The notes under the pieces are model-generated. The model was given only the letters and a program-made list of their open reading frames with translations, was not told the DNA's origin and made no database searches. A stretch of DNA of 64,000 nucleotides from Nitrospinota bacterium (lineage in GTDB: Bacteria; Nitrospinota_A; UBA7883; JACRGQ01), in NCBI GenBank assembly GCA_029881495.1, contig JAOUMJ010000016.1, positions 1 to 64,000 of the forward strand, in the 5' to 3' direction. Positions 1-8,881 of this stretch are shown in pieces; position 1 is the stretch's first letter; every line of letters begins with the position of its first letter. Made by a program: the position numbers and the translations under genes.

Positions 1-1
1 T

Positions 2-763
2 ATCGAAGCGGACCGTTACCCCTACATCGCCTCCAATACCGGACTGCAGGTACTCCTGCCGGACTGGGCGTTCGACGGAGGACGCGACGCGATAGTGGAA
101 AGGCTCAAGGATCCTGAAACCAGGAAACGCTTCAGGGAAGAGATACTAGCCAACCACCCAGAACCGGAATACTGGGACACCGTTATGGTCTCGCAGGTCG
201 CCACAAAAAAGAACTTCGATATTCAGGGCCTCAGGGTTTCTGAGGCATCGCATAAAAGAGGGAAGGATGTTTTCGACTACATCTTCGATCTGCTGATAGA
301 GGAAAAGACGGAAGTCGAAGCGATCTATTTCTGCATGAACGGCGACAATATGGACAGAGTTTTGACAAAGGAGTATGTGATGGTAGGCTCCGATGCCGGA
401 GCGAGAACAATCGGCGGACCGCTCGGAATCGGCCGTCCCCACCCGAGGACATTCGGCACCTTCCCCCGCTTCTTCCAGGATTTTGTTTTCGGCAGAAAGA
501 TATTCACGATGCAGGAGGCTGTGCGGAAAACATCCACCGCCGCGTGTGAAAGGTTCGGAATAAAGAACAGGGGGAAACTCATGGAGGGATTTCACGCGGA
601 TATCGTGATGCTCGATCCCGACGCCATAGCCGACACCTCCACATACGAAAACCCGCTCTCCTACCCGAAGGGTATTCGCAACGTCTGGGTAAACGGAAAC
701 CTCACCGTTAGCAACGGGGAGTATTCCGGCAAGCTCTCCGGCACAGGATTAAAAATAAACTAG
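2..763 (+). CDS. N-acyl-D-amino-acid deacylase (D-aminoacylase) family amidohydrolase, C-terminal part
   Basis: The frame is open from the first bases, so the N-terminus lies outside the window; about 253 residues are visible. They match the C-terminal half of the amidohydrolase-superfamily D-aminoacylases: the block ending in ASNTGLQVLLPDW followed by GG, the metal-site stretch VGSDAGA, and the family signature HPRTFGTFPRFF. The end is the usual beta-sandwich segment (GFHADIVMLDPDAI, then VWVNG). Family members hydrolyse N-acyl-D-amino acids or related D-amino-acid peptides in the cytoplasm. The substrate here is unknown. The next gene begins 2 nt after the stop, so the two are probably cotranscribed. 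An internal ATG at 95 is not the true start. Confidence 0.8.
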   Translation: MEADRYPYIASNTGLQVLLPDWAFDGGRDAIVERLKDPETRKRFREEILANHPEPEYWDTVMVSQVATKKNFDIQGLRVSEASHKRGKDVFDYIFDLLIEEKTEVEAIYFCMNGDNMDRVLTKEYVMVGSDAGARTIGGPLGIGRPHPRTFGTFPRFFQDFVFGRKIFTMQEAVRKTSTAACERFGIKNRGKLMEGFHADIVMLDPDAIADTSTYENPLSYPKGIRNVWVNGNLTVSNGEYSGKLSGTGLKIN

Positions 764-765
764 AC

Positions 766-1665
766 ATGGTCGAAAACCTGAATGAGGTAAAGAGTGCGAC
801 ACTCGCTTTCCTCGGCAGGATTTGGGAAGAGAACTATTTAAAGAACCGCAACAACATCCGCCGAACGCCGGGGGTGAAAAACCTTTTCGACCGATTCAAG
901 AACCTCCCTTCGATAGTTGTTGGGGCCGGGCCTTCTCTCGACAGGAACATAAAGTACATGCAGTACGCTTCCGGCAAGGCGGTCATCATCGCCTGCGATA
1001 CAGCCCTGAAGATATTAAAACAAAACGGCGTAAAACCCGATATCGTCATCAACCTCGACCCGCAGTCCAACGTAGTGAACTTCTTCGAGGAGATAGATAC
1101 GCGGGAGATCACCCTTGTAGCGCCGACAATCGCCTACCCGCCGCTCAGGGAAGCGTGGAAAGGGCATTTCTTTTTCTACAACAAGAACGCGCCGGACATC
1201 CCATTGCTTGCCGGAATAGCGCACGAACACAGGGAGCTTGGGCTCCTTACTCCGGGGGGATCGGTGCTGTCGGTGGCATTCGACCTCGCTTTCAAGATGG
1301 GCGCCGACCCTATCGCATTCATCGGGCAGGATCTCAGCTACAGCGCCGATAACGCCTACGCCTCCGGAGGACATTACACCGGATACAAATCGGAACAGAT
1401 CTTCGACATCGGCGGCGACAACATCGTGGAGGCGGCCGACCTTTTCGGCAGGAAACTGAAAACGCAGAAATCGATGTTCGTCACGAACGAATGGTTCAAG
1501 TGGGCCTTTGAGAGATGGAACGGCGATAAAAAACGGACAATTTACAACTGCTCCGAGGCAGGGATACTTACGTCGTGCGAACAGTCCACCCTCTCCGATT
1601 TCGTAAGCAGTTACTGCAGGAAAAAACTCAACGTCGCATGGACCATCAAGAAAGCGTGCAAATAG
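766..1665 (+). CDS. Short Maf-type (DUF115 / 6-hydroxymethylpterin pyrophosphokinase MptE-like) protein
   Basis: 299 residues. Residues about 45-210 carry the PF01973-type Rossmann-like fold: SIVVGAGPSLDRNI near residue 50, then IACDTALK, DIVINLDPQ, and the late motif TPGGSVLSVAFDLAF followed by IAFIGQDLSY. These are hallmarks of the motility-associated factor (Maf) glycosyltransferases that modify flagellin, and of archaeal MptE. Full Maf proteins are usually about 600 residues; this one holds little more than the core domain. Flagellin glycosylation or another nucleotide-sugar-dependent role is possible but unproven. It starts 2 nt after the deacylase, and the next gene begins 8 nt beyond its stop. 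No convincing Shine-Dalgarno precedes the ATG. Confidence 0.65.
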   Translation: MVENLNEVKSATLAFLGRIWEENYLKNRNNIRRTPGVKNLFDRFKNLPSIVVGAGPSLDRNIKYMQYASGKAVIIACDTALKILKQNGVKPDIVINLDPQSNVVNFFEEIDTREITLVAPTIAYPPLREAWKGHFFFYNKNAPDIPLLAGIAHEHRELGLLTPGGSVLSVAFDLAFKMGADPIAFIGQDLSYSADNAYASGGHYTGYKSEQIFDIGGDNIVEAADLFGRKLKTQKSMFVTNEWFKWAFERWNGDKKRTIYNCSEAGILTSCEQSTLSDFVSSYCRKKLNVAWTIKKACK

Positions 1666-1673
1666 GGGGAACA

Positions 1674-2000
1674 TTGACAGCTTGGCTCTTTCTCGCTGGC
1701 GCGATCCTCTTTGAGGTGGCGGGAACCACTTCGATGAAGCTCTCCGAAGGCTTCACAAAAACGCTCCCTTCCGTCCTTATGTTCGTCTTTTATATCATCT
1801 CCCTGGTATGCCTCACATACGCGCTGAAGAAGATCGATGTCGGCGTCGCCTACGCGATATGGGCCGGCGTCGGCACCGCGCTCATTGCGGTTATCGGCAT
1901 ATGGCACTTCCGGGAGCCTGCCACCATGATAAAAATAGGCTCCATTGGGCTGATAATCATAGGGGTTGTCGGCCTCCACCTCTCCAGCTCCGGCAGGTAA
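1674..2000 (+). CDS. Small multidrug resistance (SMR/EmrE-like) transporter
   Basis: 108 residues from a TTG start. Upstream in-frame ATGs lie inside the preceding gene, whereas the TTG follows GGGGGA with a 3-nt spacer and gives the canonical SMR N-terminus (WLFLAGAILFEVAGTTSMKL). Four hydrophobic helices fill the chain. The first carries the conserved glutamate (FEVAG) that binds proton and cationic substrate. The WAGVGTALIAVIG loop and the final IIIGVVGLHLSS helix are also typical. SMR proteins act as inner-membrane dimers exporting quaternary ammonium, guanidinium or polyamine-like cations in exchange for protons. The exact substrate cannot be read from sequence. It sits 8 nt after the Maf-type gene. 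Confidence 0.85.
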   Translation: MTAWLFLAGAILFEVAGTTSMKLSEGFTKTLPSVLMFVFYIISLVCLTYALKKIDVGVAYAIWAGVGTALIAVIGIWHFREPATMIKIGSIGLIIIGVVGLHLSSSGR

Positions 2001-2060
2001 GCTTCATATATCTTGAAACTTGACGGAACGGGATTTTCGCAATAGACTTACCTCCTTAAA

Positions 2061-3593
2061 ATGACTGTCAAAAAAATAGAAAGAGCGATAATTTCCGTTT
2101 CGGACAAGACAGGTGTGCTTGAACTCGCCAAAGCGCTTGTCGACGCGGGGGCGGAGATACTCTCCACCGGCGGCACCGCCAAGCTCCTTATCGATAACGG
2201 CATAAAGGTCACCAAAGGTTCCGAATTTACCGGCTTCCCCGAAATCCTCGACGGCAGGGTAAAGACCCTGAACCCGAAGATCCACGGAGGCATACTTGCC
2301 AGGCGCTCGCTTTCAAAACATCTCGACGAAATGAAAAAGAACGACATCAAGCCGATAGACATGGTCGTCGTGAACCTCTACCCGTTTGAAGATACCGTCA
2401 AAAAGGATGGTGTAACGGATGAAGATGCGATAGAGAACATAGACATCGGCGGGCCGTGCATGATCCGCGCGGCGGCAAAGAACCACGAATCGGTCGCGGT
2501 GGTCACCGATCCAAAGGATTATCCTTCCATCATCTCGGAGATCAGCAAAATAGGGGGACTGACAATAGGCGACAGGAGGAAACTCGCCACGAAGGCATAC
2601 GCGCGAACATCCGAATACGACGCGGCAATACACGCCTACCTCTCCGGCAGACCGGATCATGATGAATCGGTTTCGCTCGACTACCGCAAGGTTGCAGACC
2701 TCCGGTACGGTGAGAACCCGCACCAGTCCGCGGCGTTCTACGCAAATCTGAACGACGAGGTCTACACCGGAAAGAACCAGCTTCACGGCAAGGAGCTCTC
2801 CTACAACAACATAGTGGACCTCGACGCCGCGCTTCAGCATGTGCGCGAATACGACAGGACCGCGTGCGTCATCATCAAGCATACGAATCCGTGCGGAGTT
2901 GCCATCAACGACGATCAGAAACTCGCCTACGTTCACGCGAGGGATTGCGATCCGGTTTCGGCTTTCGGCTCCGTAATCGCCTTCAACAGGCCGGTGACGG
3001 AAGCTACAGCTACCGAGTTGAAAGAGCTTTTCGTGGAGGCGATAATAGCCCCCGACTTTGAAAAAGGGGCGTTTGACTTACTTAAAAAGAAGAAGAACAT
3101 CCGCCTCATCAAACCGCAGAATTTCAACATCAAAATATCAAGGGTAATAAAGGACGTTGCGGGAGGGATACTTATCCAAAGCCCCGACAATGTCACTCTT
3201 GATGAAGACAAGCTGGAAGTCGTCTCGAAACGACAGCCGACCGATGCTGAGATGGAATCTATGAAATTCGCCTGGACAGTGGCGAAGCATGTGAAGTCGA
3301 ATGCCATCGTCTTCGCACGCGACGGACGGATAATCGGCGTCGGCGCGGGACAGATGAGCCGTGTTGACTCCTCGAAGATAGCGGTATCGAAGGCCACCAC
3401 CCCCGTGAAAGGGTGCGTGATGGCGTCGGACGCCTTCTTCCCCTTCCGCGACGGGATAGACGCCGCCGGAAAAGAAGGTATAACCGCCGTTATCCAGCCG
3501 GGCGGCTCGATGCGCGACGAAGAGGTGATAGCCGCTGCCGACGAATACGGCATGGCAATGGTCTTTACCGGCATTCGTCACTTCCGCCACTAA
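2061..3593 (+). CDS. purH: Bifunctional AICAR transformylase / IMP cyclohydrolase PurH
   Basis: 510 residues, the normal length. The N-terminal third is the MGS-like IMP cyclohydrolase domain ([42 protein letters not shown]). The remainder is the AICAR formyltransferase domain, with [23 protein letters not shown], the [11 protein letters not shown] segment, and the C-terminal [12 protein letters not shown] and [12 protein letters not shown] motifs. It catalyses the last two steps of de novo purine synthesis (AICAR to FAICAR to IMP) in the cytoplasm. The gene stands 60 nt after the SMR gene and 53 nt before glyQ on the same strand. Confidence 0.97.
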   Translation: MTVKKIERAIISVSDKTGVLELAKALVDAGAEILSTGGTAKLLIDNGIKVTKGSEFTGFPEILDGRVKTLNPKIHGGILARRSLSKHLDEMKKNDIKPIDMVVVNLYPFEDTVKKDGVTDEDAIENIDIGGPCMIRAAAKNHESVAVVTDPKDYPSIISEISKIGGLTIGDRRKLATKAYARTSEYDAAIHAYLSGRPDHDESVSLDYRKVADLRYGENPHQSAAFYANLNDEVYTGKNQLHGKELSYNNIVDLDAALQHVREYDRTACVIIKHTNPCGVAINDDQKLAYVHARDCDPVSAFGSVIAFNRPVTEATATELKELFVEAIIAPDFEKGAFDLLKKKKNIRLIKPQNFNIKISRVIKDVAGGILIQSPDNVTLDEDKLEVVSKRQPTDAEMESMKFAWTVAKHVKSNAIVFARDGRIIGVGAGQMSRVDSSKIAVSKATTPVKGCVMASDAFFPFRDGIDAAGKEGITAVIQPGGSMRDEEVIAAADEYGMAMVFTGIRHFRH

Positions 3594-3646
3594 TTCGTCA
3601 CTCACCCTTTGTCATTTCACCCTCTGGCGCATATAATCTTGGGACT

Positions 3647-4516
3647 ATGAATTTTCAAAACGTCATTTTCGCGCTGGAGAAATACTGGAGCGACAGGGGT
3701 TGCGTAATCAATCAACCGATAGATACCGAAGTCGGCGCTGGGACGTTTCACCCCGCTACGTTCCTCCGCGTCCTCGGCCCCGAGCCGTGGAACACCGCGT
3801 ACGTTCAGCCTTCGAGACGCCCTACCGACGGACGTTTCGGAGAGAATCCGAACCGCCTCCAGCACTACTACCAGTACCAGGTGATACTGAAACCCTCCCC
3901 CGACGACATACAGCAGATGTATCTCGATTCGCTCACGCACCTCGGCATCGACCTGAAGGCGCACGACATCCGCTTCGTGGAGGACGACTGGGAATCCCCT
4001 ACCCTCGGCGCGTGGGGTCTCGGCTGGGAAGTCTGGCTCGACGGGATGGAGATAACGCAGTTCACCTACTTCCAGCAGGTTGGAGGGATAGACCTGAAAC
4101 CTGTCTCCGGCGAGCTGACCTACGGCCTTGAGCGGATCACGATGTATCTGCAGAACGTAGAATCGGTTTACGACATCAAGTGGAACGACAACGTAACCTA
4201 CGGGGAGATATTCCTCGATGATGAAAAACAGTTCAGCAAATACAATTTCGAAATGACCGACCCGAAGTTCAACGCGGAGCTTTTCACCAATCTGGAATCA
4301 CAGGTAAATAAACTTCTGGAGGAAGGGCTGGTTCTCCCCGCTTACAACACTGTTTTAAAATGCTCGCACACGTTCAACCTCCTCGACGCGAGGGGGGCGA
4401 TATCTGTTACTGAACGGACGAACTACATCGGACGTGTAAGAAAACTTGCAAGCAAGACCGCCAAGGCGTACCTCGAATGGCGCGAATCGCTCGGCTTCCC
4501 ACTACTGAAGAAATAA
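3647..4516 (+). CDS. glyQ: Glycyl-tRNA synthetase alpha subunit
   Basis: 289 residues of the alpha subunit of the bacterial alpha2beta2 enzyme that charges tRNA-Gly. The start [14 protein letters not shown] matches the family; the longer open frame back to 3413 lies inside purH and is not used. Diagnostic blocks are [45 protein letters not shown], the [19 protein letters not shown] class II core and [17 protein letters not shown]. The usual partner glyS (beta subunit) is not downstream, where the 325-bp repeat array begins instead; glyS must be elsewhere for the enzyme to function. Confidence 0.97.
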   Translation: MNFQNVIFALEKYWSDRGCVINQPIDTEVGAGTFHPATFLRVLGPEPWNTAYVQPSRRPTDGRFGENPNRLQHYYQYQVILKPSPDDIQQMYLDSLTHLGIDLKAHDIRFVEDDWESPTLGAWGLGWEVWLDGMEITQFTYFQQVGGIDLKPVSGELTYGLERITMYLQNVESVYDIKWNDNVTYGEIFLDDEKQFSKYNFEMTDPKFNAELFTNLESQVNKLLEEGLVLPAYNTVLKCSHTFNLLDARGAISVTERTNYIGRVRKLASKTAKAYLEWRESLGFPLLKK

Positions 4517-4530
4517 TTTTCGCTATTGCC

Positions 4531-4550
4531 ATCCCCGCGAAGGCGGGGAT
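4531..4550. repeat. Short perfect hairpin (ATCCCCGC / GCGGGGAT) downstream of glyQ
   Basis: An 8-bp perfect inverted repeat with a GAAG loop begins 14 nt after the glyQ stop. The CCCCGCGAAGGCGGGG core is a widespread intergenic palindrome in many bacteria. It could help stop or stabilise the glyQ transcript, but no T tract follows, so it is not called a canonical intrinsic terminator. Confidence 0.6.
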
Positions 4551-4604
4551 CCAGAAAACATCAGACTGTAACCTCTCTTCGCTGGAACACCATCTTTGAA
4601 AAAG

Positions 4605-5579
4605 ATTATTCCAGGAATTCCTTGACGATGCAGACCGGTTTGCAGAGCCACTGGCGAGCATTACCGCGAATGCCGGGGCAAGAATGAAATGGAAATAATC
4701 GATAGTCTACAATATTTTTCCCCTCCTTTTTGTAAGGAGGGGCGCAGGGGTGGTTCACAAAAGTGGTCATTGCGAGCGGAGCGAAGCAATCTCTCCCGTG
4801 GGTGAATCCGGGGAGAGATCGCCACGGCCTCCTTCGGAGTCCTCGCGATGACATCGAACCCCGGTTCCCTCTTGCAGAGAATTTAAACCGCGCTGACCGA
4901 AAACGCGGGGAATTTTTCCCCGTTACGATATTATTCCAGGAATTCCTTGATGATGCAGACCGGTTTGCAGAGCCACTAGCGAGCATTACCGCGAATGCCG
5001 GGGCAAGAATGAAATGGAAATAATCGATAGTCTACAATATTTTTCCCCTCCTTTTTGTAAGGAGGGGCGCAGGGGTGGTTCACAAAAGTGGTCATTGCGA
5101 GCGGAGCGAAGCAATCTCTCCCGTGGGTGAATCCGGGGAGAGATCGCCACGGCCTCCTTCGGAGTCCTCGCGATGACATCGAACCCCGGTTCCCTCTTGC
5201 AGAGAATTTAAACCGCGCTGACCGAAAACGCGGGGAATTTTTCCCCGTTACGATATTATTCCAGGAATTCCTTGATGATGCAGACCGGTTTGCAGAGCCA
5301 CTAGCGAGCATTACCGCGAATGCCGGGGCAAGAATGAAATGGAAATAATCGATAGTCTACAATATTTTTCCCCTCCTTTTTGTAAGGAGGGGCGCAGGGG
5401 TGGTTCACAAAAGTGGTCATTGCGAGCGGAGCGAAGCAATCTCTCCCGTGGGTGAATCAGGGGAGAGATCGCCACGGCCTCCTTCGGAGTCCTCGCGATG
5501 ACATCGAACCTGGGTTCCCTCTTGCCGAGAATTTAAACCGCGCTGACCGAAAACGCGGGGAATCTTTCCCCGTTACAAT
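4605..5579. repeat. Three tandem 325-bp repeats (4605-4929, 4930-5254, 5255-5579)
   Basis: The unit recurs at an exact 325-bp period, and the first about 35 bp reappear a fourth time at 5580-5616 as the real 3' end of the adjacent minus-strand glycosyltransferase gene. Each unit contains, in order, a diverged copy of that gene end (encoding KPVCIVKEFLE on the minus strand), a GC-rich stretch, a CCCCTCCTT hairpin, a long 87-bp imperfect palindrome and an AT-poor spacer. Units 1 and 2 are nearly identical; unit 3 has a few more substitutions toward its right end. The unit length is not a multiple of three, and no frame looks like a real protein. The rest of 4517-5580 holds no gene. Confidence 0.95.
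4720..4852. repeat. REP-like palindromic elements inside the 325-bp unit (first copy)
   Basis: Two structured elements lie side by side. At 4720-4756 a CCCCTCCTT/AAGGAGGGG hairpin is followed by GCGCAGGGGTGG. At 4766-4852 an 87-bp imperfect palindrome opens with GTCATTGCGAGCGGAGCGAA and closes with CCTCGCGATGAC. The same pair recurs 325 and 650 bp downstream, and the hairpin element is found again, inverted, at 56911-56950. This resembles dispersed REP/BIME-type sequences mobilised by RAYT transposases in other genomes; no such transposase is in this window. Confidence 0.75.
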
Positions 5580-5580
5580 A

Positions 5581-6513
5581 TTATTCCAGAAATTCTTTGA
5601 CGATGTAGACAGGTTTTTTAAGGAGGTGGCGGAAGAGGCCGGAGGCGCGTTCGTTTATCAGCGCGAGAACGGCGGAGACAAGCCCACCCATGAAGAACAT
5701 GTATGGATAGATTATGTATTCGAGGAGCGTCACTTCACCCGACTTCAGAGCGGGGTAGCCGACAATAAAAGCGGTGAAACAGAGGAGGACGGAGAGCGCA
5801 GCCGTCGCCATAAGGATGGTTGTCGCTATCGGTTTCGATGCTGACGTTATCAGAAGGTCGAGGCTAAGCTGTAAAAGGCGCATGAAGTTGTAGCGCGATT
5901 TCCCTTCGCTCCTTTTTCGTTCCTGTATCTTCACCTCCGTAACTGGAACCCCCTTCGAGGCGATGTAGGTAGTAATATGTTTCAGGAAGTCGAGATTGTC
6001 CGAAAGCTCGTCTATGAACTCCCGCCTGAATACGTTAAGCGCGCATCCGTAGTCGTGAAGGGGATGTTTAAGGAACCTGTTCCGCATGAAGTTGAACATC
6101 TTCGACGGGATCCTTCGCATGAAGAAGGAGTTCTCCCTGTTCACCCTCCATCCGAAAGCGGCGGCGAACCCGTTATTCTCTATTTCGTTTATGAAGCGGG
6201 GTAGCTCTGCGGGATCGTTCTGCAGGTCGGAATCTATCATGGCGACAAGGTCACCCTTCGCCACCTGGAACCCGGCGGCGAAGGCCGCGTGCTGTCCGTA
6301 ATTGCCGTTGAACCTTATTATCTTTATTCTCCTGTTGCTCTCCCGTTTCTCTTTCAGGATTTCGTAGCTCTTGTCTACACAGCCGTCGTCGATGAATATC
6401 AGCTCGTAATCGTATGGGGCAAGGTGCCGCGCCAGCTCTTCCAGCAGTAAAGGTATGTTCTTCTCCTCATTATATACGGGGATGACCACGCTCAGGTAGG
6501 GGCGGTTTGCCAT
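5581..6513 (-). CDS. Family 2 glycosyltransferase, dolichyl/undecaprenyl-phosphate sugar transferase type
   Basis: 310 residues. The GT2 catalytic domain (about 1-230) starts LSVVIPVYNEEKNIPLLLEE, has the nucleotide-binding IDDGCVDKSYEIL, and the metal-binding DSDLQNDPAE. Two hydrophobic helices follow (about 232-256 and 268-290), giving the DPM1/ArnC/GtrB layout. Such enzymes move a sugar from a nucleotide donor to a polyprenyl phosphate on the cytoplasmic face, for later use in lipid A, O-antigen or glycan modification. The sugar is not predictable. Its ATG overlaps the stop of the PLP-decarboxylase-like gene by 1 nt, so the two are translationally coupled. Its 3' end is the sequence duplicated in the adjacent tandem repeats. 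Confidence 0.88.
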   Translation of the reverse strand: MANRPYLSVVIPVYNEEKNIPLLLEELARHLAPYDYELIFIDDGCVDKSYEILKEKRESNRRIKIIRFNGNYGQHAAFAAGFQVAKGDLVAMIDSDLQNDPAELPRFINEIENNGFAAAFGWRVNRENSFFMRRIPSKMFNFMRNRFLKHPLHDYGCALNVFRREFIDELSDNLDFLKHITTYIASKGVPVTEVKIQERKRSEGKSRYNFMRLLQLSLDLLITSASKPIATTILMATAALSVLLCFTAFIVGYPALKSGEVTLLEYIIYPYMFFMGGLVSAVLALINERASGLFRHLLKKPVYIVKEFLE

Positions 6514-7769
6514 TATGTGAACCTCCTGTTCGTCTGGTTCGCGAAGAGGTGCGCGTCCTCGCTCGGCTTTCTGATGAGTGAAAGGATCCCGCCATCCGCG
6601 AGAACTTCCGCGGGGAGCGGGTGGCTGAGGAAAAAGTTCATCGATGCGGAATAGCCGTACGCCCCTGAATTGAAAATCCCAAGAATATCCCCTTCCCTTA
6701 CCTCAGGGAGCGAGACCGGAAGCTCCGACTGGTCGAGGGTTGTGCAGAGCGGGCCACCGAGGATATATTTTTTCATCTTCCCTTTCGGTTTTCTGTTCAG
6801 CAATCTTACCGGGAACTCCCTGCTTACGCGGAAAGGGAAGAGTGCGTGATGTATACCGCCGTCGGTGAGTGCGAAGCTCTTTCCCCTTATATTTTTCACC
6901 GCAACTACCTTCATCACATACAACCCTGCCGGCCCGCAAAGATACCGGCCAGGCTCCAGAAAATATTTTACCCTTTTTAACTCACTGTACTTATCGTTCT
7001 CTTCGGCCATCTTCTTTAGGCCGCGTTTCAGGCGGGCGAGGTCGAACTCCTTCTCCCCTTCCCTGTACGGGATCCCCAATCCTCCGCCGAAATTGATATA
7101 GCGCGGTGCGAACCTGCTTTTCATGGATGCCTTTGCCAGCCAATCCCTGAAAAGGGACGCCCCTTTCAGCCATGCGTCTGCGGAGAGTATCTGCGTCCCC
7201 ATGTAAACATGGAAGCCTACGAGATCGAGATTCTCAAAACTCCCCTTTTCCATGAGAATCTTCAGCGCGTCATCCTGCGAAAAGCCGAATTTCTCGCTCC
7301 CCCCTGTCATGACAACTCCGCTCTTCCCGTTTTTGACGGAAAAATCGGGATTGACCCTTATGGCAACTTTCTGTCTTCTGCCGGAAGAGTTGAGGCGCAA
7401 AAGCTCCTCTTTCGATTCCGCGTGTATGACATTGAATGATTTTTTTTCAAAAAGGGAGAATTCCTTATCGGTCTTTACCGGCCCGGAGAAAGAAATTTCG
7501 CCAGGCTTAAAACCCCCCTTGAGAGCCCCCTTCGCCTCGCCAGCAGAGGCGACCTCCGCGTACGCGCCCAGCTCCCGGTAAAGCCTGATAACCGAAATGT
7601 TCGGATTCGCCTTGACGGCGAAACAGATCTTCCACCCTTTCGGCAAGGCTGAAGCAAGCGCCTTATACCTTGATCTGATTATTCCGGCATCGTAAAGATA
7701 GAACGGTGTTCCCGTCTTTGAAACGGCATCAAGGATATCGTGGTCGGAGAAACTGCTGATAGGGTTCAA
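6513..7769 (-). CDS. PLP-dependent decarboxylase, DAP/ornithine decarboxylase (fold III) family
   Basis: 418 residues. The alanine-racemase-like barrel carries the PLP lysine in FAVKANPN (K53), the phosphate-binding GGGLGIPYREG, EPGRYL, and the C-terminal NSGAYGYSASMNFF that contributes the active-site tyrosine. The usual diaminopimelate decarboxylase substrate motif around the catalytic cysteine is replaced by GGPLCTTLDQ, so this is probably not housekeeping LysA. It is closer to the decarboxylases attached to surface-polysaccharide, siderophore or butirosin-type pathways. The substrate is unknown. The start is TTG at 7769, 3 nt after the cheV stop, with only a weak upstream AGG. It is tightly coupled to the downstream glycosyltransferase. 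Confidence 0.75.
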   Translation of the reverse strand: MNPISSFSDHDILDAVSKTGTPFYLYDAGIIRSRYKALASALPKGWKICFAVKANPNISVIRLYRELGAYAEVASAGEAKGALKGGFKPGEISFSGPVKTDKEFSLFEKKSFNVIHAESKEELLRLNSSGRRQKVAIRVNPDFSVKNGKSGVVMTGGSEKFGFSQDDALKILMEKGSFENLDLVGFHVYMGTQILSADAWLKGASLFRDWLAKASMKSRFAPRYINFGGGLGIPYREGEKEFDLARLKRGLKKMAEENDKYSELKRVKYFLEPGRYLCGPAGLYVMKVVAVKNIRGKSFALTDGGIHHALFPFRVSREFPVRLLNRKPKGKMKKYILGGPLCTTLDQSELPVSLPEVREGDILGIFNSGAYGYSASMNFFLSHPLPAEVLADGGILSLIRKPSEDAHLFANQTNRRFT

Positions 7770-7772
7770 GCG

Positions 7773-8714
7773 CTATTTGGCGAGCCTGTCCACATGATGA
7801 ACCAGCTTTGCCAGGTCTGGTTTGCTGAGGAAATGATCCACGCCGATAGATTTCCATTTCTTCTTGTTTTCATCCGTAACAAGAGAGGAATAGACCACTA
7901 CAGGAACATCCTTGAGAACATCGTGCTTTTTTAAATTCGTAACAAGATGAAGGCCGTCCATCGCAGGCATTTCAATGTCTGTGATTATCAGGTTGAGGTA
8001 ACTTTTGATCTGCCTGCTGCTTTTCCGGGCTTCCTCCGCGGCGGTCGTCAGCTTTGTAAGCGCCTCCCTGCCGTTTGAGGCGGTGAAGACCCTGTATCCG
8101 GCAGTTTTGAGCATCTCGCTCATCTGTTTCCTCACAAAGGCCGAATCCTCCGCGATGAAAATCGTTTTCCCCGCTCTCTTGCCAGAACTTCTAATATCGA
8201 TCTTGCTGACGCGCCCCATATCTGGATTAATCTCGGAGACTATCCTCTCGAAATCAAGCATCATCAATATCTTTTCGTCAAACTTAACCATCCCGGTGAT
8301 GCACTCTTTTTCGGCCTGGTTCATTATCCCCGCCGGGGTTTCAACCGACGTCCATGATACTCTATGTATGCGCGCCACCTCATGCACCATAAACCCGGTA
8401 AGTATCCGGTTGAACTCAGTAATTATCACCCTTTTGCAGGTCGATCCGTCATCTTCCTTATCGAGCCATTGGGGGAGATTTACTATCGGGATGATCTTTC
8501 CACGAAGGTTTATAACCCCAATGATCGATGGATGCGCTTTTGGAACATCGGAAAATTTGGGGGGAGTTTTGATGATCTCCTTTACCTTCGCTACATTTAC
8601 CCCGTAATAGCTCGGTACGATATTCCCATGTTCATCGTTGTAATTTATCTGGAATTCGACTATCTCAAGTTCGTTCGTGCCGCTTTCCAGCAATATACCT
8701 GTTTTGGACATCAT
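7773..8714 (-). CDS. cheV: CheV-type chemotaxis coupling protein (CheW domain + receiver)
   Basis: 313 residues. Residues about 15-160 form a CheW-like domain (YYGVNVAKVKEII, VINLRGKIIPIVNL, the FDEKILMMLDFE end). Residues about 183-310 form a response-regulator receiver with acidic pair E189-D190, phospho-acceptor D246 in ITDIEMPAMDG, a serine at YSS, and K298 in LSKPD. CheV couples chemoreceptors to CheA and is tuned by phosphorylation. No other che genes are nearby. A purine-rich GGGAAGAG precedes the ATG, and a promoter is proposed at 8744-8772. The two genes downstream probably ride on the same transcript. Confidence 0.9.
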   Translation of the reverse strand: MMSKTGILLESGTNELEIVEFQINYNDEHGNIVPSYYGVNVAKVKEIIKTPPKFSDVPKAHPSIIGVINLRGKIIPIVNLPQWLDKEDDGSTCKRVIITEFNRILTGFMVHEVARIHRVSWTSVETPAGIMNQAEKECITGMVKFDEKILMMLDFERIVSEINPDMGRVSKIDIRSSGKRAGKTIFIAEDSAFVRKQMSEMLKTAGYRVFTASNGREALTKLTTAAEEARKSSRQIKSYLNLIITDIEMPAMDGLHLVTNLKKHDVLKDVPVVVYSSLVTDENKKKWKSIGVDHFLSKPDLAKLVHHVDRLAK

Positions 8715-8743
8715 ACTCTCTTCCCTTCACTCCTCTAGAATTG

Positions 8744-8772
8744 AGTATATATCATAGTGTTCTGGCGGACAA
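8744..8772 (-). promoter_or_regulatory. Probable sigma70-type promoter of cheV
   Basis: On the minus strand TTGTCC (8772-8767) is followed after 17 nt by TATACT (8749-8744), about 30 nt upstream of the cheV ATG. It lies in the 167-nt gap behind the GAF gene, the first sizeable gap after the division operon. The match is 4 of 6 at -35 and 5 of 6 at -10. This is inferred from sequence only. Confidence 0.5.
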
Positions 8773-8881
8773 ATGCTTAATATTTTTGACTATACCGCCC
8801 GAAAACGGAGAAATACGGACGCAGGAAAGACGGCTAAAACAGTACCGGAATCGGTTTCAAACCCGATTTGAAGATAACCAG

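Noticed and set aside
3413-3646. Extended N-terminus for glyQ
   Set aside because: The extension is out of frame within purH and resembles no GlyQ; the ATG at 3647 gives the family N-terminus.
4606-5348. Repeated open frames of 84-126 codons on both strands of the 325-bp array
   Set aside because: They exist because the unit is copied; the period is not a multiple of three, the frames run through palindromes, and the only protein-like part is the short copied gene end.
4605-5579. CRISPR array
   Set aside because: Units are 325 bp, contiguous and nearly identical throughout, with no short repeat-spacer alternation and no cas genes.
8851-8871. Terminator hairpin behind the GAF gene (AATCGG/CCGATT)
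   Set aside because: The stem is only 6 bp with a mismatch above it, and no T tract follows.
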